A DNA stretch of 64,000 bases from Rhodanobacter sp. Soil772 (GCF_001428385.1 NZ_LMSK01000002.1:650704-714703), one strand, 5' to 3'; counted from the stretch's first letter, positions 28,865 to 39,828 are shown. Program-made: numbers and translations. The notes: a model not told the origin generated them from the letters alone.

Positions 28865-29628
28865 GGGCCCGCTCCGCTCTTGCCCATCACGCACCAGCCC
28901 GGCAACGGTTCGGTCTGCGCGCTGGCCGGTTCCGGATGCAGATCGGCCGGCGGCTCCTGGCTGGCCAGCCACGCGGACACGGCGGTGATGTCCGATTCGC
29001 GCATGCGGTTGGCGACCACGCCCATGCAGTAGGGCCCTTCGGCCGCGCGCTGGCGCGTGCGCCACGACACCAGCTGGGTGCTGAGGTAGTCGTACGACAG
29101 GCCCATCAGGCCCGGCATCATCGGCTCCACGCCGGTGAGCTTGCCGCCATGACAGCTGACACACGACGGCACGCCGCGGGTCGAGTCGCCGCGCATCACC
29201 AGTTGTTCGCCACGGCGCAGGGTCTCCACGGACACCGTCAGTACCGGCAGCTTCCGGTAGGGCACGTCCTGTTTCGCGAAGTAATCGGCGATGTCGCGCA
29301 GGTACGCCGAGCTCAGCTGGCGCACCACGTATTCCATCGGCGCGTGCCGGCGCTGGCCGGTCTGGAAATATTCGAGCTGCTGGACCAGGTAGCCCACCGG
29401 CTTGCCGGCCAGGCGCGGGATCACCACGCTGTCCGGCGAACCCTCGCCGTGCACGCCGTGGCAGCCGGTGCATGCGGCCACGCGCTGCTGCATGGTGTCG
29501 GGCACCGGCGGAGCGGCCTCCGTCTGCAGGCCCGCGGCCGACGCCGAAAGACTCCACACACCGAGCACGAACGCCGCGCACGACGCATGTCCACGCAACC
29601 GCTGGCGCAGTGAAACGAATCTGTTCAT
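28861..29628 (-). CDS. Diheme cytochrome c (c4-like)
   Basis: 255 aa. Signal peptide (residues about 10-32, ending SASAAG) and two heme sites, CTGCH (53-57) and CVSCH (about residue 157), each heading one cytochrome domain as in cytochrome c4. It is a periplasmic electron carrier. The start at 29628 was chosen because the preceding long frame covers the threonine promoter region. It is translationally coupled to the triheme cytochrome and probably serves the same electron route. Divergent from the threonine operon. Confidence 0.85.
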   Translation of the reverse strand: MNRFVSLRQRLRGHASCAAFVLGVWSLSASAAGLQTEAAPPVPDTMQQRVAACTGCHGVHGEGSPDSVVIPRLAGKPVGYLVQQLEYFQTGQRRHAPMEYVVRQLSSAYLRDIADYFAKQDVPYRKLPVLTVSVETLRRGEQLVMRGDSTRGVPSCVSCHGGKLTGVEPMMPGLMGLSYDYLSTQLVSWRTRQRAAEGPYCMGVVANRMRESDITAVSAWLASQEPPADLHPEPASAQTEPLPGWCVMGKSGAGP

Positions 29629-29730
29629 CCGCGAATTGTAGGCGCCCCGAACGGAGCCAACCGGCGCCAAATGGCGGATCGCGACAACCTGCCGCAGCGT
29701 GACAACCCGCGCACGACTGCCGAAAAGTTG

Positions 29731-29772
29731 CATATGAATCTGTTGACCGCAGTGCAACATCCACTTTAAGGT
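29731..29772 (+). promoter_or_regulatory. Threonine operon promoter
   Basis: -35 TTGACC (29743-29748), 18-nt spacer, -10 TAAGGT (29767-29772). The -10 ends 7 nt before the leader ATG. The upstream 17-mer CATATGAATCTGTTGAC (29731-29747) matches the one before the leucine operon in 16 of 17 positions. Confidence 0.75.
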
Positions 29773-29779
29773 CGACGCC

Positions 29780-29932
29780 ATGTCGCCGCTTTCCACGCCA
29801 GCACGCATGCACTTCGTTCCGGTTCGCGCCGGGCGTGCGCCGTTGCCGGCCGGCGTCATCAACCGTTCCTTCGCCACCACCACCACGACCACGATTACCA
29901 CTCGGTCGGGGTGGGTGTCCGTGCGCGACTAG
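29780..29932 (+). CDS. thrL: Threonine operon leader peptide
   Basis: 50 codons, too short for usual gene finders. The peptide contains TTTTTTITT near its end (eight Thr and one Ile in nine codons), the mark of a leader whose ribosome stalls when threonyl- or isoleucyl-tRNA is scarce. It lies 104 bp upstream of the homoserine dehydrogenase start and is followed by a hairpin, as in transcription attenuation. The ATG lies 7 nt from the -10 box, so the mRNA probably begins at or just before the ATG; alternatively AAGG (29768-29771) could serve as a ribosome site if transcription starts further upstream. A second in-frame ATG at 29807 would give a shorter peptide with the same control codons. Confidence 0.85.
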   Translation: MSPLSTPARMHFVPVRAGRAPLPAGVINRSFATTTTTTITTRSGWVSVRD

Positions 29933-29948
29933 GTTCTTCACTACGCAA

Positions 29949-29976
29949 CGGCCCCGCCCTCGACAGAGGCGGGCCG
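29949..29976 (+). terminator. Attenuator hairpin of the thr operon
   Basis: GC-rich stem-loop (cggccccgcc, 29949-29958, with ggcgggccg, 29968-29976), which extends inward to a GACA tetraloop if single C bulges are allowed. It stands 16 nt after the leader stop codon. Unusually, no T run follows, so termination efficiency is uncertain. Confidence 0.6.
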
Positions 29977-30036
29977 GTGCACTCCCCACGCACAAGCCGA
30001 TCCGCCAGCGAGCACGGGCCTCAACAGGAGGTCATC

Positions 30037-31182
30037 GTGAACATCTGTGCGCCGCAACTTGCCAATCTGCCGCCGTCATGCGGTTTCGCCGCGCCGACTC
30101 TGCGGCGGCAACGCGTGCTGGCCGTCGGCGTGATCGGCCCCGGCCGCGTCGGCAGCGCCTTGCTGGAACAGTTGCGCGCCGCGCAACCACGGCTGGCGCG
30201 CGACAGCGGACTGGAACTGAAACTCTGCGGCGTGGTGGCCAGCAAGCGCATGTGGCTGGACTGCGACGACGCCGAACTCAACGGCCGCCACGGCGGCGCG
30301 CAGATCTGGCGGCCGAACGACCTGGACGCGTTCGCCGAACACGTGCGCGGCAATGACGGCCGGCATGCGCTGCTGATCGACTGCAGTGCGAACGACGCCG
30401 TGGCCGCGCACTATCCGCACTGGCTGGCCGCCGGCCTGCACGTGGTGACGCCGAACAAGCTGGCCGGCAGCGGGCCGCTGTCGCGCTGGCAGGCGATCCG
30501 CGCCGCCTGCGCCAGCGGCGCGCGCTTCCGCTACGAGGCCACCGTGTGCGCCGGCCTGCCAGTGGTGCAGACGCTGCGCGACCTGCTCGACACCGGCGAC
30601 GAACTGCTGGCGGTCGATGGCATGTTCTCCGGCACGCTGGCCTGGCTGTGCAACCGCCACGACGGCCGCCAGCCATTTTCCGCGCTGGTGCGCGAGGCGC
30701 ACGCGCTGGGCTATACCGAACCGGATCCGCGCGACGACCTGTCCGGCCTCGACGTGGCGCGCAAGCTGGTGATCCTGGCGCGCGAGGCGGGCTGGCCGCT
30801 GTCGCTGGAGGATGTCGACCTGCAGGGCCTGGTGCCGCCGGCGCTGGCCGCCTTGCCGCTGGACGCATGCATGCAGCGGCTGGAGGAACTGGATGCGCCG
30901 ATGGCGGCGAAACTGGCCGAGGCGCATGCTGCAGGCGGCGTGCTGCGCCACGTGGCGCAACTGGACCGGCACGGCCGCGCCAGCGTGCGGCTGCTGGTGC
31001 TGCCGGCCACCCACGCGTTCGCGCATACCCGGCTGACCGACAACATCGTGCAGTTCAGCACCCGCCGCTACTGCGATAATCCGCTTATCGTGCAAGGCCC
31101 CGGCGCCGGTCCGGAAGTGACCGCTGCCGGTGTGTTCGCCGATCTGCTGCGTATCGCCGAGTCGCTGGAGGCGCGCGCATGA
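30037..31182 (+). CDS. hom: Homoserine dehydrogenase (monofunctional, ThrA C-domain type)
   Basis: 381 aa, GTG start with a near-perfect ribosome site (AGGAGG, 6 nt away). Converts aspartate semialdehyde to homoserine. NAD(P)-binding motif GVIGPGRVG (about 31-39), then the homoserine-dehydrogenase signature around [19 protein letters not shown] with the catalytic Lys in TPNKLA. The sequence resembles the homoserine-dehydrogenase half of the E. coli bifunctional ThrA, but the aspartokinase half and the linking ACT domains are absent and nothing upstream encodes them. The aspartokinase must lie elsewhere. First structural gene of the thr operon, overlapping thrB by ATGA. Confidence 0.93.
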   Translation: MNICAPQLANLPPSCGFAAPTLRRQRVLAVGVIGPGRVGSALLEQLRAAQPRLARDSGLELKLCGVVASKRMWLDCDDAELNGRHGGAQIWRPNDLDAFAEHVRGNDGRHALLIDCSANDAVAAHYPHWLAAGLHVVTPNKLAGSGPLSRWQAIRAACASGARFRYEATVCAGLPVVQTLRDLLDTGDELLAVDGMFSGTLAWLCNRHDGRQPFSALVREAHALGYTEPDPRDDLSGLDVARKLVILAREAGWPLSLEDVDLQGLVPPALAALPLDACMQRLEELDAPMAAKLAEAHAAGGVLRHVAQLDRHGRASVRLLVLPATHAFAHTRLTDNIVQFSTRRYCDNPLIVQGPGAGPEVTAAGVFADLLRIAESLEARA

Positions 31183-32171
31183 ACTCCTCTTTGCTGGAAC
31201 CCGTCATGGCTTCATCGCGTCGCGCCAAACCACCGCAAGTCGCCTGCGCCTTCGCGCCCGCCAGCGTCGGCAACGTCGGAGTCGGCTTCGACCTGCTCGG
31301 CCACAGCGTGACCGGCGCCGGCGACCGCGCCGAGGTGCGCCGCATCGACGAAGCGGTGGTGCGCATCGCGGCGATCCGCGGCTGCGTCACCGACCTGCCC
31401 ACCGATCCGCGCCAGAACACCGCCGGCACCGCGCTGCTCTCGCTGCGCAAGGCGCTCGGCCTGCAGCACGGGTTCGAGCTGGTGCTGCACAAGGGCATCG
31501 CGCTGGGCTCGGGCATGGGCGGCTCGGCCGCTTCGTGCGTGGCCGCGCTGGTCGCCGCGAATGCGTTGCTGGCGCAGCCGCTGCCGCGCGAAGCGCTGTA
31601 CGGCTTCGCGCTGGACGGCGAGGCGGTGGCCAGCGGCAGCCGCCACGGCGACAACCTCGGCTCGATGCTGCTCGGCGGCCTGGTGCTGGCCACCCACGAA
31701 CGCCTGCTGCGCATCGACGTGCCGGCCGCGTGGCACTGCGCACTGGTGCACCCGCACGTGGTGCTGGAAACGCGCCGGGCGCGCGCCGCGCTGGCCGGCC
31801 ATTACGAACTCGGCGAGTTCGTGGCGCAGAGTTCGAACCTCGCCCTGGTGCTGGCCGGCTGCTATCGCGGCGATGCCTCGTTGGTGCGCGAGGGCTTGAA
31901 AGACGTGCTGGTCGAGCCGCGCCGCGCGCCGCTGATCCCGAACTTTGCGAAAGTGAAACAGGCCGCGCTCGATCACCACGCACTCGGCGCCAGCATCTCC
32001 GGCGCCGGCCCCAGCGTGTTCGGCTGGTACGACAACCGTGCCGACGCCGAAGCGGCCAGCGTGGCCATGCAGGCCGCGTTCGCCGACGCTGGACTGGGCA
32101 GCGATGCGTGGGTGTCGCCGATCGACGGGCCCGCGGCCGCGTTGATTCCCTCGCTCGAGGCCGACGCATGA
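31179..32171 (+). CDS. thrB: Homoserine kinase
   Basis: 330 aa GHMP-family kinase that phosphorylates homoserine at the expense of ATP. The ATP-binding glycine motif [10 protein letters not shown] is at residues 110-119, an N-terminal [14 protein letters not shown] strand carries substrate residues, and the third GHMP motif is [12 protein letters not shown] near residue 272. The ATG overlaps the stop of the dehydrogenase gene; a second Met ten codons in (31206) is also possible, since residues 1-15 are not conserved. Coupled to thrC by the same ATGA overlap. Confidence 0.95.
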   Translation: MNSSLLEPVMASSRRAKPPQVACAFAPASVGNVGVGFDLLGHSVTGAGDRAEVRRIDEAVVRIAAIRGCVTDLPTDPRQNTAGTALLSLRKALGLQHGFELVLHKGIALGSGMGGSAASCVAALVAANALLAQPLPREALYGFALDGEAVASGSRHGDNLGSMLLGGLVLATHERLLRIDVPAAWHCALVHPHVVLETRRARAALAGHYELGEFVAQSSNLALVLAGCYRGDASLVREGLKDVLVEPRRAPLIPNFAKVKQAALDHHALGASISGAGPSVFGWYDNRADAEAASVAMQAAFADAGLGSDAWVSPIDGPAAALIPSLEADA

Positions 32172-33508
32172 GTCTCGCCAAACCGTTGCGCTACCACAGC
32201 ACCCGCCGTGTCAGCCCGACCGTACCGCTTGGCCAGGCGATCGCCGCCGGGCTCGCGCCGGACGGTGGCCTGTACGTACCCGAAAGGCTGCCCACGCTCG
32301 ACCCGACCGCGTTCGACTCGCATGGTTCGCTGGCCGATACCGCGGTCACCCTGCTAACACCGTTCTTCGCCGGCGACGCACTGGCCGACGAGTTGCCTGC
32401 GATCTGCGCTGAGGCTTTCACCTTCGACGCACCACTGCGCGCACTGCCGGCGCATCCGCATACGACGATGCTGGAGCTGTTCCACGGTCCCACCTCGGCA
32501 TTCAAGGATTTCGGCGCGCGCTTCCTCGCCGCCTGCCTGCGCCGGCTGCCACGCAGCGATGCGCGGCCGCTGACCATCCTGGTCGCCACCTCGGGCGACA
32601 CCGGCGCCGCGGTAGCCGCCGCGTTCCACCGCCAGCCGAACGTGAACGTGGTGATCCTGTATCCGGATGGCCTGGTCGCGCCACGCCAGGCACACCAGCT
32701 CGGCTGCTTCGGCGACAACGTCACTGCGCTGCGCGTGGCCGGCCGCTTCGACGACTGCCAGCGCATGGTCAAGGCTGCGCTCAACGACGCCGAGTTGCAG
32801 GCACAACATCCGCTGTCCTCGGCCAACAGCATCAGCCTGGGCCGGCTGCTGCCGCAGATGAGCTACTACGCGCACGCCGCGCTGGGCTGGTGGCGCGAAC
32901 ACGGCACGCCGCTGAACTTCATCGTGCCCACCGGCAACCTGGGCAACGCGCTGGCCTGCCTGTGGGTGCGCGAACTGGGCCTGCCGGTCGGTGAGGTACG
33001 GCTGGCCTGCAACGCGAACGCCACCCTGCCCGACTATTTCGCCGGCGCCGAGTACACGCCGCGCGAGGCAATCGCCACCTTGGCCAACGCAATGGACGTG
33101 GGCGCGCCGAGCAACTTCGAGCGGCTGCGCTGGACCTTCCCCGACGAAGCCCGCCTGCGCCAGCTGCTGCGGGCGCACAGCGTCGACGACGCCACCATCC
33201 GCCGCACCCTTGCCGACCACGCGCACGCACACGGCGAAGTGTTCTGCCCGCACACGGCCACCGCGATGCACCTGCTCGATCACCTGCGTGCCGACGGCGA
33301 CGACGCGCCATGGGCGGTGGTCGCCACGGCCCATCCGGCCAAGTTCGAGAGCGTGGTGGAGCCGCTGGTCGGCCACCCGGTCGAGGTTCCCCTGGCGCTG
33401 GCCGCGATGCTGGCGCGCGACGCTCGCGCCGAGCCGCTGGCCGCCAGCGACACGGCCCTGCGCGACCGGCTGCTGCTCTCGCAAGACATTCCGCACCTCG
33501 CCCGCTAA
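32168..33508 (+). CDS. thrC: Threonine synthase
   Basis: 446 aa, PLP-dependent synthase that turns O-phosphohomoserine into threonine. PLP lysine Lys113 in [14 protein letters not shown]; phosphate-binding ATSGDTGAA near residue 142; NSISLGRL and IVPTGNLGN are typical of the E. coli/yeast type. Last gene of the thr operon. Only about 45 bp separate its stop from the leucine promoter region, so its threonine product feeds the ilvA reaction encoded by the next operon. No separate terminator was found between thrC and the next promoter. Confidence 0.96.
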   Translation: MSLAKPLRYHSTRRVSPTVPLGQAIAAGLAPDGGLYVPERLPTLDPTAFDSHGSLADTAVTLLTPFFAGDALADELPAICAEAFTFDAPLRALPAHPHTTMLELFHGPTSAFKDFGARFLAACLRRLPRSDARPLTILVATSGDTGAAVAAAFHRQPNVNVVILYPDGLVAPRQAHQLGCFGDNVTALRVAGRFDDCQRMVKAALNDAELQAQHPLSSANSISLGRLLPQMSYYAHAALGWWREHGTPLNFIVPTGNLGNALACLWVRELGLPVGEVRLACNANATLPDYFAGAEYTPREAIATLANAMDVGAPSNFERLRWTFPDEARLRQLLRAHSVDDATIRRTLADHAHAHGEVFCPHTATAMHLLDHLRADGDDAPWAVVATAHPAKFESVVEPLVGHPVEVPLALAAMLARDARAEPLAASDTALRDRLLLSQDIPHLAR

Positions 33509-33555
33509 AACCATCTGGACATCTGGACGTCCAAAGCAAGCCGATCGACTGATTT

Positions 33556-33597
33556 CATATGAAACTGTTGACGCCGTTGTGCGAAGTGCCCTAAGGT
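33556..33597 (+). promoter_or_regulatory. Leucine/isoleucine/valine operon promoter
   Basis: -35 TTGACG (33568-33573), 18-nt spacer, -10 TAAGGT (33592-33597), 7 nt before the leader ATG. The 17-mer CATATGAAACTGTTGAC (33556-33572) matches the thr promoter copy with one change. Confidence 0.75.
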
Positions 33598-33604
33598 CGG
33601 TTTC

Positions 33605-33742
33605 ATGTCGCAGCGCAGCAGCCATTGCCGCATCGCCGAAATGAACCGTCTCGCGACGGTCGACGGCCTGCTGCAGCTCGGCGGCACGCTCCTTATTACC
33701 CTCGTACTCGTACTCCTTATTACCAACGGAGGTGCGGGCTGA
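33605..33742 (+). CDS. Branched-chain amino-acid operon leader peptide
   Basis: 45 codons. It contains the run TLLITLVLVLLIT (six Leu, two Ile, two Val, three Thr in 13 codons), so ribosome stalling would report shortage of any of the three branched-chain amino acids or threonine. It is followed after 44 nt by a textbook intrinsic terminator and then leuA, the classical attenuation layout. No Shine-Dalgarno sequence precedes the ATG and the -10 box is 7 nt away, which predicts a leaderless transcript. Confidence 0.88.
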   Translation: MSQRSSHCRIAEMNRLATVDGLLQLGGTLLITLVLVLLITNGGAG

Positions 33743-33786
33743 GGGCATGTGTCCAGGTAGCTAGAAGATCCTGAAGACTCCCAAAG

Positions 33787-33821
33787 AACCCCGCACCCGG
33801 TAACGGATGCGGGGTTTTTTT
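33787..33821 (+). terminator. Attenuator terminator of the leu/ilv operon
   Basis: Stem aaccccgca (33787-33795) with tgcggggtt (33808-33816), 12-nt loop, followed by a run of seven T. A classic intrinsic terminator 29 nt before leuA. Confidence 0.9.
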
Positions 33822-33850
33822 GTGCCTTCGGCGCCGCCCACAGCGGAGCC

Positions 33851-35493
<1,643 letters not shown>

Positions 35494-35497
<4 letters not shown>

Positions 35498-36489
35498 GCA
35501 CGCCCTTCCTGTGGCACAACGGCCAGATCAAGCCGTGGGCCGAGGCCACCACTCACGTCAGCGCGCACGCGCTGCACTACGGCTCGTCAGTGTTCGAGGG
35601 CGAGCGTGTCTACGCCACGCCGCGCGGGCCGGCGTATTTCCGACTGGCCGAGCACACCCGCCGGCTGTTCGAGTCGGCGCGCGTGTACGAGATCGAGGTC
35701 GGCTACAGCGAGGACGAGATCAACGCCGCCTGCCTCGACGTGATCCGCGCGAACCGCATGCCCTCGGCCTACGTGCGGCCGATCGTGTTCCGCGGCGCCG
35801 GCGGGCTGGGCGTGCTGGCGAGGGACGGCGCGTCGGTGGAGGTGGCGATCATCGCGCTGAACTGGGGCGCGTATCTCGGCGAAGCGGCCGAGCGCGGTGC
35901 GGATGTGTGTGTGTCATCGTGGCATCGTCCCGCACCGAACACCCTGCCGAGCTGGGCCAAGGCCGGCGGCAATTACCTGTCCAGCCAGTTGATCGGACTG
36001 GAGGCGCGCCGCAACGGTTACGACGAGGGCATCGCGCTGGGTCACAACGGCCTGCTCAGCGAAGGTGCCGGCGAGAACCTGTTCCTGGTGAAGCGCGGCA
36101 AGCTGCTCACCCCGCCATCCAGCGCCGGCATCCTGGCCGGCATCACCCGCGACGCGGTGATCACCCTGGCTACTGACCTTGGCATCGCGGCGGAAGAGCG
36201 CGACCTGCCGCGCGAGGCGCTGTATTCCGCCGACGAAGTGTTCATGACCGGCACCGCCGCCGAGATCACGCCGGTGCGCTCGGTCGATCGCAAGGCGATC
36301 GGTATGGGTATGCCCGGACCGATCACCAAGGCTTTGCAGCAGGCGTTCTTCGGCCTGTTCGATGGTCGCACCGAAGATCGTTACGGCTGGCTGAGTTTGG
36401 TTAATGCGGTCATCCCTGACCGCGAGCCACCACCTGCCGATTCCGGCGCTCATGGACGAGCGCACAAACCATCGGAGGTCGCGGCATGA
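35494..36489 (+). CDS. ilvE: Branched-chain amino-acid aminotransferase
   Basis: 331 aa, class IV PLP aminotransferase performing the last step for Leu, Ile and Val. PLP lysine Lys156 in [26 protein letters not shown] (28-40), NEG-like [15 protein letters not shown] and [14 protein letters not shown] are family motifs. The start has its own ribosome site (AAGGAG) inside the end of leuA. The last 25 residues are a non-conserved tail similar in character to that of LeuA (both end in a HGRAHK stretch), a small oddity. Overlaps leuC by ATGA. Confidence 0.95.
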
Positions 36490-37901
36490 CCTCACGAACC
36501 CTGTTCGAAAAAGTCTGGGACGCCCACGTCGTCGCCGCCGAAACCGGCGACACGCCGGCGGTGATCTACGTCGACCTGCACCTGGTGCACGAAGTCACCT
36601 CACCGCAGGCGTTCAGCGAACTGCGCGAGCGCGGCCTGAAACTGCGCCGACCCGACCGCATGCTGGCCACGCTGGATCACTCCACGCCAACCCTGCCGAC
36701 GAATGCCGACGGCAGCCGCCCGTATGCGAACGCCGAGGCGCAGGCGCAGGTCACGCAACTGGAAACCAATTGCCGCGAGTTCGGCGTCGAGCTGCACGGC
36801 TGGGACAGCGAAGACCGCGGCATCGTGCACGTGATCGGCCCCGAGCTGGGCGCGACCCAGCCCGGCATGACCATCGTCTGCGGCGACAGCCACACCTCGA
36901 CCCATGGCGCATTTGGCGCACTCGCGTTCGGCATCGGCACCACCGAGGTCGGCCACGTGATGGCCACGCAATGCCTGCTGCAGCGCAAACCGAAGACCAT
37001 GGCGATCCATGTGGACGGCCAGCTGCCGCCGGGCGTGGGCGCGAAGGACCTGATCCTGCACATCATCGGCACGATCGGCGTCGATGGCGGTACCGGTTAT
37101 GTACTCGAATACCGCGGCGCGGCGATCGAGGCGCTGTCGATGGACGAGCGCATGACCGTCTGCAACATGTCGATCGAGGCCGGCGCACGCGCTGGCATGA
37201 TCGCGCCGGACGAGACCACGTTCGCCTGGTTGAAAGGCCGCCCGCGCGTGCCGCAGGGTGCGGCGTGGGACGCGGCGGTGGCGAAGTGGCGCGCATTGTG
37301 CGGCGACGACGGCGCGCGTTACGACCGCGAGGTGCGCATCGACGCCGGCGCGGTAAAGCCCACCGTCACCTACGGCACCCATCCGGGCATGGCGATCGCG
37401 ATGGACGCACCGGTGCCGGCCGCCACGAATGCGCAGGAGCGCCGCGCGCTCGACTACATGCAGAGCAAGCCCGGCCAGCCGATGCAGGGCATGCCGGTCG
37501 ACGTGGTGTTCGTCGGCAGCTGCACCAACTCGCGCCTGTCCGACCTGCGCGAAGCCGCGCGCGTGCTGCATGGCCGGCACGTCGCCGACGGCGTGCGCAT
37601 GCTGGTGGTGCCCGGCTCCGAAGCGGTACGCCGCGACGCCGAACGCGAAGGCCTGCACCACGTATTCACCGCTGCCGGCGCCGAGTGGCGCGTGCCGGGC
37701 TGCTCGATGTGCATCGCGATGAACGGCGACCTGGCGCAGCCGGGCCAGCTGGTGGTGAGCACCTCCAACCGCAACTTCGAAGGCCGCCAGGGCAAGGGCG
37801 CACGCACCGTGCTGGCCAGCCCCGCCACCGCCGCCGCCTCGGCGATCGCCGGACACATCGCCGATCCGCGCGAGTACGCGACACAGGAGCAAGCCGCATG
37901 A
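36486..37901 (+). CDS. leuC: 3-Isopropylmalate dehydratase large subunit
   Basis: 471 aa aconitase-family protein. It binds a 4Fe-4S cluster through Cys346 (VGSCTNSR), Cys406 and Cys409 (PGCSMC), nearly the E. coli positions. Works as a heterodimer with LeuD to isomerise 2- to 3-isopropylmalate. Length is normal for the family. Coupled to ilvE and leuD by ATGA overlaps at both ends. Confidence 0.97.
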   Translation: MTSRTLFEKVWDAHVVAAETGDTPAVIYVDLHLVHEVTSPQAFSELRERGLKLRRPDRMLATLDHSTPTLPTNADGSRPYANAEAQAQVTQLETNCREFGVELHGWDSEDRGIVHVIGPELGATQPGMTIVCGDSHTSTHGAFGALAFGIGTTEVGHVMATQCLLQRKPKTMAIHVDGQLPPGVGAKDLILHIIGTIGVDGGTGYVLEYRGAAIEALSMDERMTVCNMSIEAGARAGMIAPDETTFAWLKGRPRVPQGAAWDAAVAKWRALCGDDGARYDREVRIDAGAVKPTVTYGTHPGMAIAMDAPVPAATNAQERRALDYMQSKPGQPMQGMPVDVVFVGSCTNSRLSDLREAARVLHGRHVADGVRMLVVPGSEAVRRDAEREGLHHVFTAAGAEWRVPGCSMCIAMNGDLAQPGQLVVSTSNRNFEGRQGKGARTVLASPATAAASAIAGHIADPREYATQEQAA

Positions 37902-38482
37902 AACCCGTCACCCGCCTCCACTCCCGCACCGCCGTGCTGGCCGACGAGAACATCGACACCGACCGCATCATCCCGGCGCGCTTCCTCACCACGACCACGC
38001 GCGACGGGCTGGGCAAGCTGTGCTTCCACGACTGGCGCTACCAGGCCGACGGCAGCGACAACCCCGCCTTTCCGCTGAACCGGCCGGAAGCGCGTGGCTG
38101 CTCGATCCTCGTGGCCGGGCGCAACTTCGGCTGCGGCTCCTCGCGCGAACACGCGCCGTGGGCGCTGCTGGACTACGGCATCCGCGCGGTGCTGTGCAGC
38201 GAGATCGCGGACATCTTCCGCGGCAACGCGCTGAAGAACGGCCTGCTCGCCATCGTCATCGACGAACTGGAACACCGCTGGCTGCTCAAGCACCCGGGCA
38301 TCGAGCTGGCGATCGACGTGCGCGAGCAGTACATCGCGCTGCCCGACGGCGGCCGTATCCCGTTCCGTCTGGAACCGTTCGCGCGGCACTGCCTGCTCAA
38401 CGGCGTCGACCAGCTCGGCTACCTGCTGCAGCACGCCGACGCGTTCAGTGAGTACGAACAGCGCATGGAGGCTGCCGCATGA
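37898..38482 (+). CDS. leuD: 3-Isopropylmalate dehydratase small subunit
   Basis: 194 aa, the swivel-domain partner of LeuC. Motifs [13 protein letters not shown] (about 18-30) and [15 protein letters not shown] (about 75-89) are diagnostic. The ATG lies in the leuC stop. After its stop there is a 148-bp gap filled largely by an inverted REP pair before leuB, the first break in the chain of overlaps. Confidence 0.97.
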   Translation: MKPVTRLHSRTAVLADENIDTDRIIPARFLTTTTRDGLGKLCFHDWRYQADGSDNPAFPLNRPEARGCSILVAGRNFGCGSSREHAPWALLDYGIRAVLCSEIADIFRGNALKNGLLAIVIDELEHRWLLKHPGIELAIDVREQYIALPDGGRIPFRLEPFARHCLLNGVDQLGYLLQHADAFSEYEQRMEAAA

Positions 38483-38499
38483 ATCGCGGCCCCCACACC

Positions 38500-38578
38500 C
38501 GTCACCCCAGCGAACGCTGGGGTCCAGCGCCTTCGTGCCAGCTCAAGTCACTGGGTCCCAGCGTTCGCTGGGACGACG
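38500..38578. repeat. Inverted REP pair (CCCAGCGAACGCTGGG family)
   Basis: Two 28-nt palindromic units in inverted orientation, 38500-38527 and 38551-38578, differing at four positions. Each unit folds into its own hairpin (ccccagcg-aa-cgctgggg in the left one). It lies in the leuD-leuB gap inside the operon. Confidence 0.85.
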
Positions 38579-38630
38579 TGAAATTTGATCAAACCCTGTC
38601 TCCATCCACCCACTCTTTGGAAGTCAATTC

Positions 38631-39809
38631 ATGAAGGCACGCATCGTTACCCTGCCCGGCGACGGCGTCGGCCCCGAGGTCACCGCCGCCGCGGTGGCCG
38701 TATTGAAGACCGTGGCCGCGCGCTACGAGCACGTGTTCGCGTTCGAGGAACAGTTGATTGGCGGCATCGCGATCGACGCCACCGGCGAACCGTTGCCGGC
38801 CGCCTCGCTGGCCGCGTGCCGCTCCGCCGATGCGGTGCTGCTCGGCGCGGTCGGTGGTCCGAAGTGGTCCGATCCGAACGCACCGGTGCGGCCCGAACAA
38901 GGCCTGCTGGCGCTGCGCGCCGCGCTCGGCGTGTACGCGAACCTGCGCCCGCTGCAGGTGCATCCGTCACTGGCCAATCTGTCGCCGCTGAAGAACGACA
39001 AGCTGAAGCACGTCGACGTGCTGTTCGTGCGCGAACTCACCGGCGGCGCCTACTTCGGCGCGAAGACGCGCAGCGCCGACGCCGCCACCGACGAGTGCAA
39101 GTACACCGTGGCCGAGATCGAACGGGTGGTGCGCCGCGCGTTCGATCTGGCGCGCAATCGTCGCCGCCACGTCACCTCGGTCGACAAGGCGAACGTGCTG
39201 GAAACCTCGCGGCTGTGGCGCAGCACGGTGCAACGCATCGCCGCCGACTACCCCGACGTGAAAGTCGAACACCAGCTGGTCGACTCGATGGCGATGCTGC
39301 TGCTGACCCAGCCGAACCGCTATGACGTGGTGGTCACCGAGAACCTGTTCGGCGACATCCTCACCGACGAGGCCGCCGCGCTGGCCGGCTCGCTCGGCCT
39401 GCTGCCGTCGGCCTCGCTGGGAGATCGCGTGCCCTCATCCGACCCTTCGGGCCACCTTCTCCCGTCAACGGGAGAAGGGAGTTCGGTGCGGCCTGCGGCC
39501 GCCTCGACCCGCATGGGCCTGTACGAACCGATCCACGGCTCGGCGCCGGACATCGCCGGCCAGGGCGTGGCCAATCCGGTCGGCGCGATCCTTTCTGCCG
39601 CACTGCTGCTGCGCCACTCGCTGGGCCTGGAAGCCGAGGCCGTGGCGATCGAATCGGCGGTCGAGCAGGTGTTGCGCCACGGCCCGCACAGCCGCGACAT
39701 CGGCGGCAGCGCCGGCACCGATGAAGTGCGCGATGCCGTGCTCGCGGCGATCGAGGATCACGCCGACAACACCGCCGCGTTCTTCTGCGGAGCCCGCGCA
39801 TGCGGCTGA
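38631..39809 (+). CDS. leuB: 3-Isopropylmalate dehydrogenase with in-frame insertion
   Basis: 392 aa, about 30 longer than usual. Oxidative decarboxylation of 3-isopropylmalate with NAD. Conserved parts: LPGDGVGPEV (8-17), RELTGGAYFG, DKANVLETSRLW, ENLFGDILTDEAA, and LYEPIHGSAPDIAGQG. Between GLLPSASLG (ending 264) and GLYEP (from 296) there is a 31-residue stretch of odd composition, of which about 18 residues are encoded by a REP-like palindrome (39431-39480) that stays in frame. In LeuB structures this region is a surface loop, so activity may be retained. Start 38631 has a GGAAG ribosome site. Confidence 0.95.
   Translation: MKARIVTLPGDGVGPEVTAAAVAVLKTVAARYEHVFAFEEQLIGGIAIDATGEPLPAASLAACRSADAVLLGAVGGPKWSDPNAPVRPEQGLLALRAALGVYANLRPLQVHPSLANLSPLKNDKLKHVDVLFVRELTGGAYFGAKTRSADAATDECKYTVAEIERVVRRAFDLARNRRRHVTSVDKANVLETSRLWRSTVQRIAADYPDVKVEHQLVDSMAMLLLTQPNRYDVVVTENLFGDILTDEAAALAGSLGLLPSASLGDRVPSSDPSGHLLPSTGEGSSVRPAAASTRMGLYEPIHGSAPDIAGQGVANPVGAILSAALLLRHSLGLEAEAVAIESAVEQVLRHGPHSRDIGGSAGTDEVRDAVLAAIEDHADNTAAFFCGARACG
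39431..39480. repeat. REP-like element inside leuB
   Basis: GACCCTTCGGGCC hairpin followed by a perfect 11-bp hairpin ccttctcccgt / acgggagaagg (39455-39465 and 39468-39478). This is the layout of common intergenic proteobacterial repeats, but here it is read in frame within leuB. Confidence 0.85.
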
Positions 39810-39828
39810 TGCAGCCAGGTTTCCCCAG

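Noticed and set aside
36600-37892. 430-codon frame opposite leuC, and similar long frames opposite ilvD, ilvG, bioB and ubiA
   Set aside because: Antisense shadows of strongly biased codons; no ribosome sites and no family similarity.
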